Of a DNA stretch of 8,405 bases, positions 1 to 6,384 are shown in pieces. A program made the translations under genes and the position numbers. The DNA is from Sedimentisphaerales bacterium (GTDB lineage: Bacteria; Planctomycetota; Phycisphaerae; Sedimentisphaerales; Anaerobacaceae). Position 1 is the first letter of the stretch; every line of letters starts with the position of its first letter. The notes under the pieces were generated by a model. The model searched no databases. It saw nothing but the letters and a program-made list of their open reading frames with translations, and was not told the origin of the DNA. Location: positions 1 to 8,405 of the forward strand of contig JAFGTU010000245.1 of the NCBI GenBank assembly GCA_016933985.1. The letters run 5' to 3'.

Positions 1-1
1 C

Positions 2-280
2 AATTTCGCAGCCCCGCTGTTTCACGAGATTATCCGTGCGTTTAAGGCGGGCGACATGGCGGCCGCCCAGGCCGGTCAGAGGCGGGCCAGGGAGCTTGTT
101 GCAGCCCTCATAGATTTCGGAGCCATCCCGGCTATCAAGGCTGCGATGAAGGCCATCGGCATCGACTGCGGACCCTGCCGATTGCCCCTGCGAACCCTTT
201 CGGATAAGGAATATGAGCAGTTTTACGCCCGGCTGGAGAAAATAGGCTTTTTCACATACTGCTCTAAAGTCAACTCGTAA
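2..280 (+). CDS. Dihydrodipicolinate synthase / N-acetylneuraminate lyase family protein, C-terminal end (5' truncated by window edge)
   Basis: The frame is open from base 2 and ends at TAA 278-280, giving about 92 residues of the C-terminus. The visible part starts NFAAPLFHEIIRAFKAGDM and contains the helical bundle that closes the TIM barrel in DapA/NanA-family class I aldolases, including an AIKAAMKAIGIDCGPCRLPL segment (the GPxRxPL turn is typical of the family) and a final amphipathic helix ending in IGFF. The Schiff-base lysine and the YxxxP motif lie upstream, outside the window, so substrate specificity cannot be read directly. The next gene, only 8 nt downstream, is a NanM-like/sodium symporter fusion, which favours N-acetylneuraminate lyase (sialic acid to ManNAc plus pyruvate, cytoplasmic) over lysine biosynthesis. 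The family call is strong; the sialic-acid assignment is inferred from context. Confidence 0.8.
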   Translation, partial: NFAAPLFHEIIRAFKAGDMAAAQAGQRRARELVAALIDFGAIPAIKAAMKAIGIDCGPCRLPLRTLSDKEYEQFYARLEKIGFFTYCSKVNS

Positions 281-288
281 TCCATTCA

Positions 289-2883
289 ATGACGAATAGT
301 CAGCAAACCTTCGGCAGCAGGGCGGTTCGGCATCTTGGCCTGGTCGCTATTGTTCTATCGGCCTGCTCGCATCTCGCCTTCGGCGAGGCAACGGGTGATG
401 CGAACGCCGAGCGCCTCTACGAGTGGCGGTCCTTGCCCGACTTGCCCGAGCCGATAGGCCTGGCGGGGCCCTTTGCGGGAATCAGCAACGATGCTCTTAT
501 TGTCGCCGGAGGAGCGCATTTTCCCGTCCCGCTTTTTGAAGGAGGAGCAAAGGTCTGGGTGGACGAAGTCTATGTCCTTCGAAAAGATGCCAACGATGCG
601 TATCTCTGGCATACCGGATACAAGCTGGACAAGCCTTTGGCCTACGGCTCTTCCATCACGACGGATCGAGGTTTGATTTGCATAGGCGGCTGCGATGCGA
701 ATGAATTCTATGCCGACGTTTTTTTGCTGACCTGGGCCGGCGGCAAGATCGAGCGGCATCCGCTGCCGCCGCTGCCGAAGCCCTGCGCATTTAGCGCTGC
801 GGCGAAGCTGGGCGATACTATTTACCTCGCCGGCGGCCAGGAGTCGGCCTCGGCTACGACGGCGATGAAGACCTTCTGGTCGCTCGACCTATCCGACCAG
901 CAGGCCGAATGGCGGCAGCTCGATCCCTGGCCCGGCCCGGGCAGGATTTTGCCCGTCGCCGCTGCGCACGATGGTTGTTTCTATCTGTTCAGCGGATGCG
1001 AGCTTTTGCCCGGCGAGGACGGCAAGGCGACCCGTCGATACCTTGTGGACGCCTATCGATTCAGCCCCAACGAAGGCTGGCGACGAATCGCTGACTTGCC
1101 GGCGGCGACAGCGGCGGCCCCGAGTCCGGCGCCTGATTACGGACAGTCGCACCTGCTGGTCTTCGGCGGTGACGACGGAATGAGCAGCAATCGCGTCTGG
1201 GAGTTGAAGGATAAACATCCGGGTTTCAGCAAAGACATACTCGCCTACCACACCATCACGGACACCTGGGCGAAGATGGGGGCGCTTCCCGCCGGCCATG
1301 TCACCACCGTTGCCGTGACGTGGGGCGATTCAATCGTCATTCCGAGCGGAGAGGTTCGCCCCGGGATCAGGACGCCGGCTGTTCTCGAAGGCGTCCCGGT
1401 GCGACATAAAGCAAGCTTCGGCCTGATCAACTATTCCGTCCTGACCCTTTATTTGCTGATTCTCGTCGGCATGGGCTTGTACTTCTCCCGGCGCGAGGAG
1501 ACTACGGAAAACTTCTTCTTGGCCGGACGGCGAATACCCTGGTGGGCTGCCGGCGTCAGCATCTTCGGCACGCAGCTCAGCGCAATTACCTTCATGGCCA
1601 TCCCCGCCAAGACCTACGCCACGGATTGGGTGTACTTCCTGGTCAACGTGTGTATCGTTCTGATATCGCCGGTGGTGGTTTTTGTTTACCTTCCCTTTTA
1701 TCGCAGGCTTAATGTCACGACGGCATACGAGTACCTGGAGCGGCGATTTAATCTCGCCGTGCGATTATTCGGCAGCGCGGCCTATATCCTGCTGCAGTTG
1801 GGCCGAATGGCCATCGTTATATTCCTGCCGGCAATCGCCTTATCAACGGTGACGGGCATCGGCATCTACTCGTGCATTCTGTTGATGGGCCTTATCTGCA
1901 CGTTCTATACGGTTCTCGGCGGGATAGAGGCGGTAATCTGGTCGGATGTGCTGCAGGTGGCCGTTCTACTGGGCGGCGCGACGCTGAGTCTGGTCATAAT
2001 CGCCTTCAAGGTCGAAAACGGATTGGCCGGGATCATCTCGACTGCCGCGGCCAACGGCAAGTTCCATATCGCCAACCTGACGTGGGACTGGACGACGACG
2101 GCCCTCTGGGTGGTTGTCGTGGGCAACCTCTTGGCTCAGCTTGTGCCCTATACGGCCGATCAGACGGTGGTCCAGCGATACCTCACAACGAGCGACCAGA
2201 AGCAAGCGGCCAAATCGATCTGGACCAATGCGGCCCTGACCATCCCGAGCTCGCTGGTCTTCTTCGCTCTGGGGACCGCGCTCTTCGTGTTCTACAAGGC
2301 CCATCCCGGCTCGCTCGAGCCGTCTTTGGATACCGACGCGATTCTCCCGTTATTTATCGTCCAGCAGCTCCCGGCCGGTGTGTGCGGCCTGCTCATTGCA
2401 GGCGTCTTCGCCGCGGCGATGTCGAGCCTCGATAGCTCAATGAACTCCGTGGCGACGGCTATAGTCACCGACTTCTACCGAAGGCTCAAGCCTGGTTCGT
2501 CGGACACGATGCGCCTTGCCCTGGCCCGCTGGCTGACCGCGGCCCTCGGTGCGACGGCGACCGCAGCCGGCCTGCTAATGGCCACCTGCGAAATCAAATC
2601 GCTCTGGGACCTGTTCCTGAAGGTCCTCGGCCTCTTCGGCGGAAGCCTGGCCGGCCTCTTCGCTCTGGGCATCTTCACCCGCCGGGCGCATGGATGGGGC
2701 GCATTGCTCGGAGCGCTGACCAGCGCGCTGGTATTATTCGTCGTCGTGTGGTTCACACGGATTCACTTCTTCCTCTACAGCGGGATAGGTATCGCCGTCT
2801 GCTTCGCCGTGGGCTACCTCGCCTCCCTCCTAATCCCCGCAAACCCCAAAAACACACAGGGCCTGACAATCTACCATCAGTGA
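289..2883 (+). CDS. Kelch-repeat mutarotase (NanM/cyclically permuted type) fused to a sodium:solute symporter
   Basis: The 864-residue product has an N-terminal export signal (hydrophobic stretch about 16-31, with a lipobox-like LSAC at 23-26). A Kelch propeller follows: glycine doublets or SG typical of blades occur at residues 74-75, 133-134, 182-183, 235-236, 293-294 and 353-354, which implies six blades. From about 378 to 855 there is a complete SSS (SLC5-like) transporter with the family start ENFFLAGRRIPWW (about 408-420), IWSDVLQ with D553, and MSSLDSSMNS at 711-720. The D and Ser residues lie where SiaT/vSGLT-type carriers bind Na+. Known relatives: NanM interconverts sialic-acid anomers in the periplasm, and permuted NanM homologues are often linked to SSS genes. 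The signal peptide would put the propeller outside, matching the outward N-terminus of SSS carriers. Eight nt separate it from the lyase-family gene, with no clear Shine-Dalgarno, so translational coupling is likely. Another sugar substrate is possible. Confidence 0.88.
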   Translation: MTNSQQTFGSRAVRHLGLVAIVLSACSHLAFGEATGDANAERLYEWRSLPDLPEPIGLAGPFAGISNDALIVAGGAHFPVPLFEGGAKVWVDEVYVLRKDANDAYLWHTGYKLDKPLAYGSSITTDRGLICIGGCDANEFYADVFLLTWAGGKIERHPLPPLPKPCAFSAAAKLGDTIYLAGGQESASATTAMKTFWSLDLSDQQAEWRQLDPWPGPGRILPVAAAHDGCFYLFSGCELLPGEDGKATRRYLVDAYRFSPNEGWRRIADLPAATAAAPSPAPDYGQSHLLVFGGDDGMSSNRVWELKDKHPGFSKDILAYHTITDTWAKMGALPAGHVTTVAVTWGDSIVIPSGEVRPGIRTPAVLEGVPVRHKASFGLINYSVLTLYLLILVGMGLYFSRREETTENFFLAGRRIPWWAAGVSIFGTQLSAITFMAIPAKTYATDWVYFLVNVCIVLISPVVVFVYLPFYRRLNVTTAYEYLERRFNLAVRLFGSAAYILLQLGRMAIVIFLPAIALSTVTGIGIYSCILLMGLICTFYTVLGGIEAVIWSDVLQVAVLLGGATLSLVIIAFKVENGLAGIISTAAANGKFHIANLTWDWTTTALWVVVVGNLLAQLVPYTADQTVVQRYLTTSDQKQAAKSIWTNAALTIPSSLVFFALGTALFVFYKAHPGSLEPSLDTDAILPLFIVQQLPAGVCGLLIAGVFAAAMSSLDSSMNSVATAIVTDFYRRLKPGSSDTMRLALARWLTAALGATATAAGLLMATCEIKSLWDLFLKVLGLFGGSLAGLFALGIFTRRAHGWGALLGALTSALVLFVVVWFTRIHFFLYSGIGIAVCFAVGYLASLLIPANPKNTQGLTIYHQ

Positions 2884-2969
2884 GAAGCGTTCAAGTTTGC
2901 AGCCTCTATACCGAACAAGGGCTTCATCTTTGCACCCCGAAAAGAGTAAAAGGGCAAAAGAGCAACGTG
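2884..2969. other. Convergent intergenic gap
   Basis: This short spacer separates the 3' ends of the + strand symporter fusion and the - strand FGE-like pseudogene. Only a weak long-loop pairing (GAAGC with GCTTC, GTTC with GAAC) is visible between about 2883 and 2925. It has no U-run, so no convincing intrinsic terminator can be called in either direction. Confidence 0.5.
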
Positions 2970-3958
2970 CTAAAAGTCCAGGACAGCCCGAAAACCGATG
3001 TTGAGGAAGTGATAGACCGCCCAGTCGTAGCCCCGAAATGCAATCCGACAGTCGACGGCATACGTGTTCCAAGCGCCGCCGCGAAAAACACGCCACATTA
3101 ACGGACCAGGTGGCCCCGCCGGATTCACGTCAGGATTTGGCCTACCAGTATAGTAGTTTCGTTCATACCAGTCGTTGCACCACTCCCAGACATTGCCTAC
3201 CATATCGTAAAGACCATATTTATTTGACCCGCTTGCGGTCTGGTAACTCGTATCAATGCTGGACCAGTTATACTCCGCCTTATACTTCATTGTCCCATCG
3301 AAAAATCCCACTGGCGATGTAAAAGGCTTACCGTATGGGCAGGCAATTCACCCGACCAACCCTCGCTGAAGCTATCTCCCATCTCGAATGTGCCGCCGGG
3401 GATGAAGACCATATCTTCCGGGGCAGAAACGTAACGCCATACGATTTCAAGGGGGTCAATCGGGATAGAGCGGTCAACTGTAAAGGTGCAGGTATCCATA
3501 CTGGCGGCGGGTTCGCCGGGGGCGATTTCGGCGTCGCCGAAGGTTACGTGCGGGTCTATTATCGTCATATTATCCGGCCAGGCCGTCATTACGAGCCGGG
3601 CGTTGTTAAGAGTGGCTGCCGAGAGATTTGTCAGAATCACCTGGCACTCATATTGGAAGATAGTCCTCTCGACCCGCTGCTTGCTGATTACTACGAGCTC
3701 AACTGCGAACAGATTAGGCTCATTAGGATCATCTGTTTGCATTTGAAGCCGGCTTAAAAACGCAGGGGGCTCCGGATCGAATTCGAGCCACTGCCCGGCC
3801 AGGCTGTGGAGGTCGAGCAAACTGCCCTGCCCAGCGGCGAGCTGGAAATCGAGAAAGTTGACGAGACAGTCGCCGTTCAGGTCGGCCGACGGACAGGCTG
3901 CGAAGGACAAGGCCGCCGAGGATAGAAGCACGGTTAAAATGAAAATACCGTTTCGCAC
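2970..3958 (-). pseudogene. Secreted dockerin-like / FGE-sulfatase (SUMF1) domain protein, broken by an internal out-of-frame deletion
   Basis: The chosen start is GTG 3956-3958, preceded by AGGCGG about 7 nt away and followed at once by a clean signal peptide (RNGIFILTVLLSSAALSFA). An upstream ATG at 4048 would add 30 residues and lies upstream of the promoter at 4004-4033. Mature part: a dockerin-like Ca loop (D26, N28, D30, D37 in ADLNGDCLVNFLDF), a second GQWL half-repeat, a beta-rich linker of about 110 residues, then the start of an FGE-like domain (MVFIPGGTFEMG ... ELPAHTV). The frame stops at 3287. The FGE C-terminus (SPVGFFDGT, GLYDMVGNVWEWC, RGGAW, IGFRAVLDF) continues in the next frame from about 3326 down to the stop at 2970. 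The central FGE block (EVTN, the W..A..YC region, RLPTEAEWEYAARGG) is absent. Only one Cys lies near the usual active-site pair, so even the intact ancestor was probably not a true sulfatase activator. An assembly collapse could give the same picture. Confidence 0.75.
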
Positions 3959-4003
3959 AATAATGCCGCCTGAAATTGTTCGAGAGTCTCCAAAGCTGCC
4001 TTT

Positions 4004-4033
4004 ATTATAACGGGCTATCCGGCTGAAAGTCAA
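4004..4033 (-). promoter_or_regulatory. Sigma70-type promoter for the FGE-like gene
   Basis: On the minus strand TTGACT (4033-4028) and a perfect TATAAT (4009-4004) are separated by 18 nt. Transcription would start near 3997, about 40 nt upstream of the GTG at 3958. This is the best consensus match in the window. It supports independent transcription of this gene and the choice of the GTG start over the ATG at 4048. Confidence 0.7.
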
Positions 4034-4038
4034 GCGGA

Positions 4039-4060
4039 AAATCCTCAAATTTCAGGATTT
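4039..4060 (-). repeat. Inverted repeat / AU-rich hairpin abutting the -35 box
   Basis: AAATCCT (4039-4045) and AGGATTT (4054-4060) form a perfect 7-bp dyad with an 8-nt spacer. It ends 5 bp upstream of the TTGACT -35 element of the FGE-like gene. It could be an operator for a dimeric regulator. As RNA on the minus strand it could instead be a weak terminator for the membrane-protein gene, about 130 nt after that gene's stop codon. The sequence does not decide between these. Confidence 0.35.
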
Positions 4061-4080
4061 CGCATGAGGTTCGTTGGGGG

Positions 4081-4107
4081 ATGCACCCGGCAAGGCGGGC
4101 CGGGCAT
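4081..4107 (-). terminator. GC-rich hairpin downstream of the DUF4405-like gene (possible terminator)
   Basis: CCCGGC (4086-4091) pairs with GCCGGG (4099-4104) across a 7-nt loop, and ATG/CAT flanks extend the stem past a 2-nt bulge. It lies about 85 nt past the stop codon of the minus-strand gene at 4193-4990. No U-tract follows on the minus strand (the next bases are CCCCCAACG), so it is at best an atypical terminator or a transcript-end structure. Confidence 0.3.
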
Positions 4108-4192
4108 GGACGAGGTCTTATTTGCAGGGTAGAGAATCGACCTTATAGACATGTATCGTCGGTAATCATAGGCGGGGAGCTGTTGGCTCTGC

Positions 4193-4990
4193 TTAGTGAT
4201 CGTCGTCCGGCACGCCGAGGATGTCACGCAGCTCGCGCGGATGCACGCCGGCGCCGGCGGCGATTTCCCGCATAGTCATATCGCCTCGAGCAGCGAAGCC
4301 TTCGTCGTAAAGTCGCGCTATTGCCCGATCCAGCTCTATCCCTTCGGCGCGGCAGAACTCGCCAAGTGTCATCTGCCCCATACCACGCAGGCTGGCATTT
4401 GCGCCTTGGCCGCGGCCTCTCAGTGCCGCATCCGCACCTTCCGTTTTCAAAGAATTGCCTGTGCCTGGTTCTGCTTGACCTTCGACACTGCCGGACTCTC
4501 CCTCAATGTAGCCGGAGCCGTCCACGCTCGAATTGCGTCCGCCTCCGCCTCCTCGCCGACCATGTCCGCCCTGCCCGGCGTCCTCGAGGTGCTTGTACGT
4601 ATCGTGCCAGGCTACCAGCGATGAGAACGGCCATACACTGCGGACAGTCCCCACATATACCGCCAGACATATCACCAGCGCAACAATCCATTCGGTTCGC
4701 AGGCTAATACCTTTGCCGACCTTGCTCTTGAAGTAATTCTTTATCGCAGTCCAGTTGAGGTAGATATGACACCCGGCGGCGATTACAAATACCGCACAAA
4801 ACCAGACATGAACGGCCGCCAACAGGTCTTTGCTGTGCCCCAAAACGGACCAGGAGCTGTCGCGGGCAACCCGGCAAGATGGGGCGAAAAACAGGGCAAA
4901 CCCCGTAAGCGCCATCAGCACGAAGGAAAAACCCGTCAGCAACGATACGAACCTGCGTTTGTCGAATGAATTCTTTGCTTCTTTTCCCAT
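4193..4990 (-). CDS. DUF4405-type three-helix membrane protein with Gly-rich linker and duplicated helical C-terminal motif
   Basis: The start is placed at ATG 4988-4990 because GGAG lies 9 nt upstream (5000-5003); an upstream ATG at 5041 has no such support. The product is 265 residues. Membrane helices lie at about 14-35, 57-77 and 100-117. Histidines H52, H61 and H75, with the HIYLNW motif closing helix 2, match the DUF4405 pattern, a family thought to resemble b-type cytochrome membrane subunits. Heme binding here is an inference. After residue 135 comes a low-complexity Gly/Arg/Ser-rich linker of about 70 residues. The C-terminus (207-258) holds two copies of a 21-residue helix-loop-helix motif, MTLGEFCRAEGIELD and MTMREIAAGAGVHPR, about 31 residues apart. 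This tail should be cytoplasmic or periplasmic depending on topology and may be a protein-docking element. It has its own promoter (5119-5146) and is divergent from the secreted-protein gene at 5382. Confidence 0.72.
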   Translation of the reverse strand: MGKEAKNSFDKRRFVSLLTGFSFVLMALTGFALFFAPSCRVARDSSWSVLGHSKDLLAAVHVWFCAVFVIAAGCHIYLNWTAIKNYFKSKVGKGISLRTEWIVALVICLAVYVGTVRSVWPFSSLVAWHDTYKHLEDAGQGGHGRRGGGGGRNSSVDGSGYIEGESGSVEGQAEPGTGNSLKTEGADAALRGRGQGANASLRGMGQMTLGEFCRAEGIELDRAIARLYDEGFAARGDMTMREIAAGAGVHPRELRDILGVPDDDH

Positions 4991-5118
4991 TTTTCGCGTC
5001 TCCGAAACAGAAGGCGTTTCCCAAACGTTTTTACAGCCCACTCATCGGGCGGATTTCAGAGCCATCGCTCAGTGCATTGAACACAGGCCGACAACACCGC
5101 CCGCGGCGGCTCCAATAG

Positions 5119-5146
5119 TCTATATCAAGTTGCAGCACTCTGTCAA
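5119..5146 (-). promoter_or_regulatory. Sigma70-type promoter for the DUF4405-like gene
   Basis: On the minus strand a perfect TTGACA (5146-5141) is followed after 16 nt by TATAGA (5124-5119). The predicted start of transcription near 5112 leaves a leader of about 120 nt before ATG 4990. The leader contains two small hairpins: CCGCC/GGCGG around 5097-5109 and CGTTT/AAACG at 5015-5027. Confidence 0.6.
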
Positions 5147-5268
5147 GGCCAAACCGTGGGCGCGGCCGGAAGACATCCAAATCCAAATAAACCCAACCAC
5201 GCCGAGCCGCAATACAATACGAGATACGCCCGGCAACCCCCGGATTTGAGCCGAAATCTTGATTTTCC

Positions 5269-5297
5269 TTGCTTTTGCCGGTGTGAATTTATACAAT
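5269..5297 (+). promoter_or_regulatory. Candidate sigma70-type promoter for the secreted dockerin-like protein gene
   Basis: TTGCTT (5269-5274) and TACAAT (5292-5297) are separated by exactly 17 nt. Transcription would begin near 5304, giving a leader of about 78 nt that contains the hairpin at 5327-5366. The match is good but not perfect (one mismatch in the -10 box, two in the -35 box). Confidence 0.45.
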
Positions 5298-5326
5298 TGG
5301 CATTAAGGTAAATATTAGCCCTCGTA

Positions 5327-5366
5327 CCCGCCAAAGGCTTGCCGTGAGCGAAGCCGAATCGGCGGG
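5327..5366 (+). promoter_or_regulatory. Two-tier hairpin in the 5' leader, directly upstream of the ribosome binding site
   Basis: CCCGCC (5327-5332) pairs with GGCGGG (5361-5366), and inside it GGCTT (5336-5340) pairs with AAGCC (5351-5355). An asymmetric internal loop (AAA against GAATC) separates the tiers, and a 10-nt apical segment (GCCGTGAGCG) closes the stem. The structure ends 4 nt before GGAGG, so it could influence initiation at 5382. It matches no riboswitch class that I recognise. It may instead be a dispersed repeat element. Confidence 0.45.
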
Positions 5367-5370
5367 GAAA

Positions 5371-5375
5371 GGAGG
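5371..5375 (+). promoter_or_regulatory. Ribosome binding site that decides the start at 5382
   Basis: GGAGG sits immediately against an ATG at 5376, which is too close to be used, and 6 nt before the in-frame ATG at 5382. The second ATG is therefore the likely start. A TTG at 5379 lies between them. Confidence 0.7.
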
Positions 5376-5381
5376 ATGTTG

Positions 5382-6260
5382 ATGTCGGTAGGAAGAATAC
5401 AAAGCTGCTGTTTGGCCGCATTGATATTGTCTCTAACGGTCGGTTCAGCCGCATTTGCCGCGGAGACGGCCTTCATAGACACTGACGACCCGACCGGCGC
5501 GCCGGGTATTCTACGACTCCCCCCCGGACATACATATCGATTCAATGTGGATCCGGCCCAAAGCCAAATCGTCGTCACCGCCGAGGTGATGGGCCGGGAC
5601 GACAGCGACGTCTCGCCCGTGGCCGGCTGGCTCGATGTCACTCTTGCCCCGGGTCAAGCACCCTTCTCCACAATACATGTCACGGATTTGGATCTGCAGT
5701 TGGCCGAACAAATTGACCTGAGCTACGGATTGCTCGGCTCCGCGACCGGGACGGGGATAGGCGTCGATATGAACGAGCCCGGGTCGGCTGCCGCCGTCGA
5801 GACCGACGACAGCTTTATTCAAATGAACAACTACTTGGCCGCACGCGGACTCTTCGAATACAGCTTCATCCTCATCGGCTCCGGTAGCGTGGACCTTGCC
5901 ACAATGGACCCCGTCGCAAGCGACCTGGCAGGCCTTGTTTGGCAGGACTGGACCACCATCACCGTCCAAATGAATATAGATATCGAATACCCTCTCGAAG
6001 TGGACGGCAGCGCCGTCGGCACCGCGTGGATACAGGGGACAATCATCGCCACCGCAGAAGTATTCTGGGCCGTGGCCGACCTTTACAGTGACGGCTTAGT
6101 AAACTTCCGGGATTTCGCCGTCTTCGCCGCCGCCTGGGACACATCGCTCGGCCAGCCCAATTACAACGCCGATTGCGATCTCTTCGACCCGCCCGGAGGC
6201 GTAATCAACGCAATGGATCTGGCCGTCGTCGCGGACCACTGGCTCGCAGCCGTTGAATGA
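5382..6260 (+). CDS. Secreted beta-rich protein with C-terminal dockerin-like Ca-binding pair; function unknown
   Basis: The product is 292 residues from ATG 5382 (GGAGG 6 nt upstream). A signal peptide covers about 1-27, with an AAFA-AE cleavage site. The middle (about 28-230) is rich in alternating hydrophobic/polar stretches and Thr/Val/Ile, suggesting a beta-sandwich or barrel. The opening YRFNVDPAQSQIVVTAEV faintly recalls YceI-like or PEP-CTERM-associated domains, but I do not recognise the family. The C-terminus has two degenerate EF-type loops: DLYSDGLVNFRDF (233-245) followed by AAAW, and a DLFDPPGGVINAMDL loop (266-280) followed by DHWL. This is the planctomycete dockerin-like arrangement, thought to mediate protein-protein attachment, but it contains no cohesin partner in this window. 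No sortase or PEP-CTERM tail follows. It has its own promoter and leader hairpin. No role can be assigned. Confidence 0.75.
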   Translation: MSVGRIQSCCLAALILSLTVGSAAFAAETAFIDTDDPTGAPGILRLPPGHTYRFNVDPAQSQIVVTAEVMGRDDSDVSPVAGWLDVTLAPGQAPFSTIHVTDLDLQLAEQIDLSYGLLGSATGTGIGVDMNEPGSAAAVETDDSFIQMNNYLAARGLFEYSFILIGSGSVDLATMDPVASDLAGLVWQDWTTITVQMNIDIEYPLEVDGSAVGTAWIQGTIIATAEVFWAVADLYSDGLVNFRDFAVFAAAWDTSLGQPNYNADCDLFDPPGGVINAMDLAVVADHWLAAVE

Positions 6261-6384
6261 CCGGTATTTGTCCTTGCAATTTTACCACGACTCTGATGTT
6301 ATAACACAGTGGAATGACGCCGTGTTCGTTGTCAAGGCGTCGAACGGTAATGTCCGGACAGGTTGGAATCTGGAGGTAACAAAG
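6261..6384 (+). promoter_or_regulatory. Intergenic leader of the aldo/keto reductase gene with hairpin and strong ribosome binding site
   Basis: GGAGG at 6372-6376 lies 8 nt before ATG 6385 and fixes that start. A perfect 6-bp stem, GACGCC (6316-6321) with GGCGTC (6336-6341), and a 10-bp palindrome TGTCCGGACA (6351-6360) precede it. TTGCAA (6274-6279) and TATAAC (6300-6305) resemble a promoter, but the 20-nt spacing is too long for a confident call. Readthrough from the gene upstream is possible because no terminator is seen. Confidence 0.4.

Larger units (their letters stand above)
4991..5381. other. Divergent regulatory region between the membrane-protein gene and the secreted-protein gene
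   Basis: The 391-nt gap shows no supportable gene. It carries the minus-strand promoter (5119-5146) with its leader, about 120 nt of featureless DNA (5147-5268), then the plus-strand promoter (5269-5297), a leader hairpin (5327-5366) and a strong ribosome binding site (5371-5375). The two promoters are about 120 bp apart, so a shared regulator is possible, but no common operator was found. Confidence 0.6.

Noticed and set aside
1872..2435. A 187-codon open frame on the plus strand inside the symporter
   Set aside because: It is an out-of-frame shadow with Arg/Gly-rich, low-hydrophobicity composition, inside a region whose main frame is clearly SSS transporter.
2970..3311. Treating the FGE C-terminal frame as an independent gene starting at GTG 3311
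   Set aside because: It begins in the middle of a conserved FGE segment, has no ribosome binding site or signal peptide, and matches the missing 3' part of the gene starting at 3958.
4038..4066. Similarity between this stretch and 8130-8156 (AATCCTCAA ... GATTTCG)
   Set aside because: The match is short and gapped, and could be chance in AT-rich intergenic DNA; not enough for a repeat family from two copies.
5015..5032. CGTTT-CCC-AAACG followed by five T on the plus strand, resembling a terminator
   Set aside because: No plus-strand transcript is expected to end here, since it lies in the leader of a minus-strand gene, and the 5-bp stem is weak.
6351..6360. Perfect 10-bp palindrome TGTCCGGACA just before the ribosome binding site of the AKR-like gene
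   Set aside because: About eight such palindromes are expected by chance in a window this long, and no second copy near a promoter was noticed, so it is not claimed as an operator.
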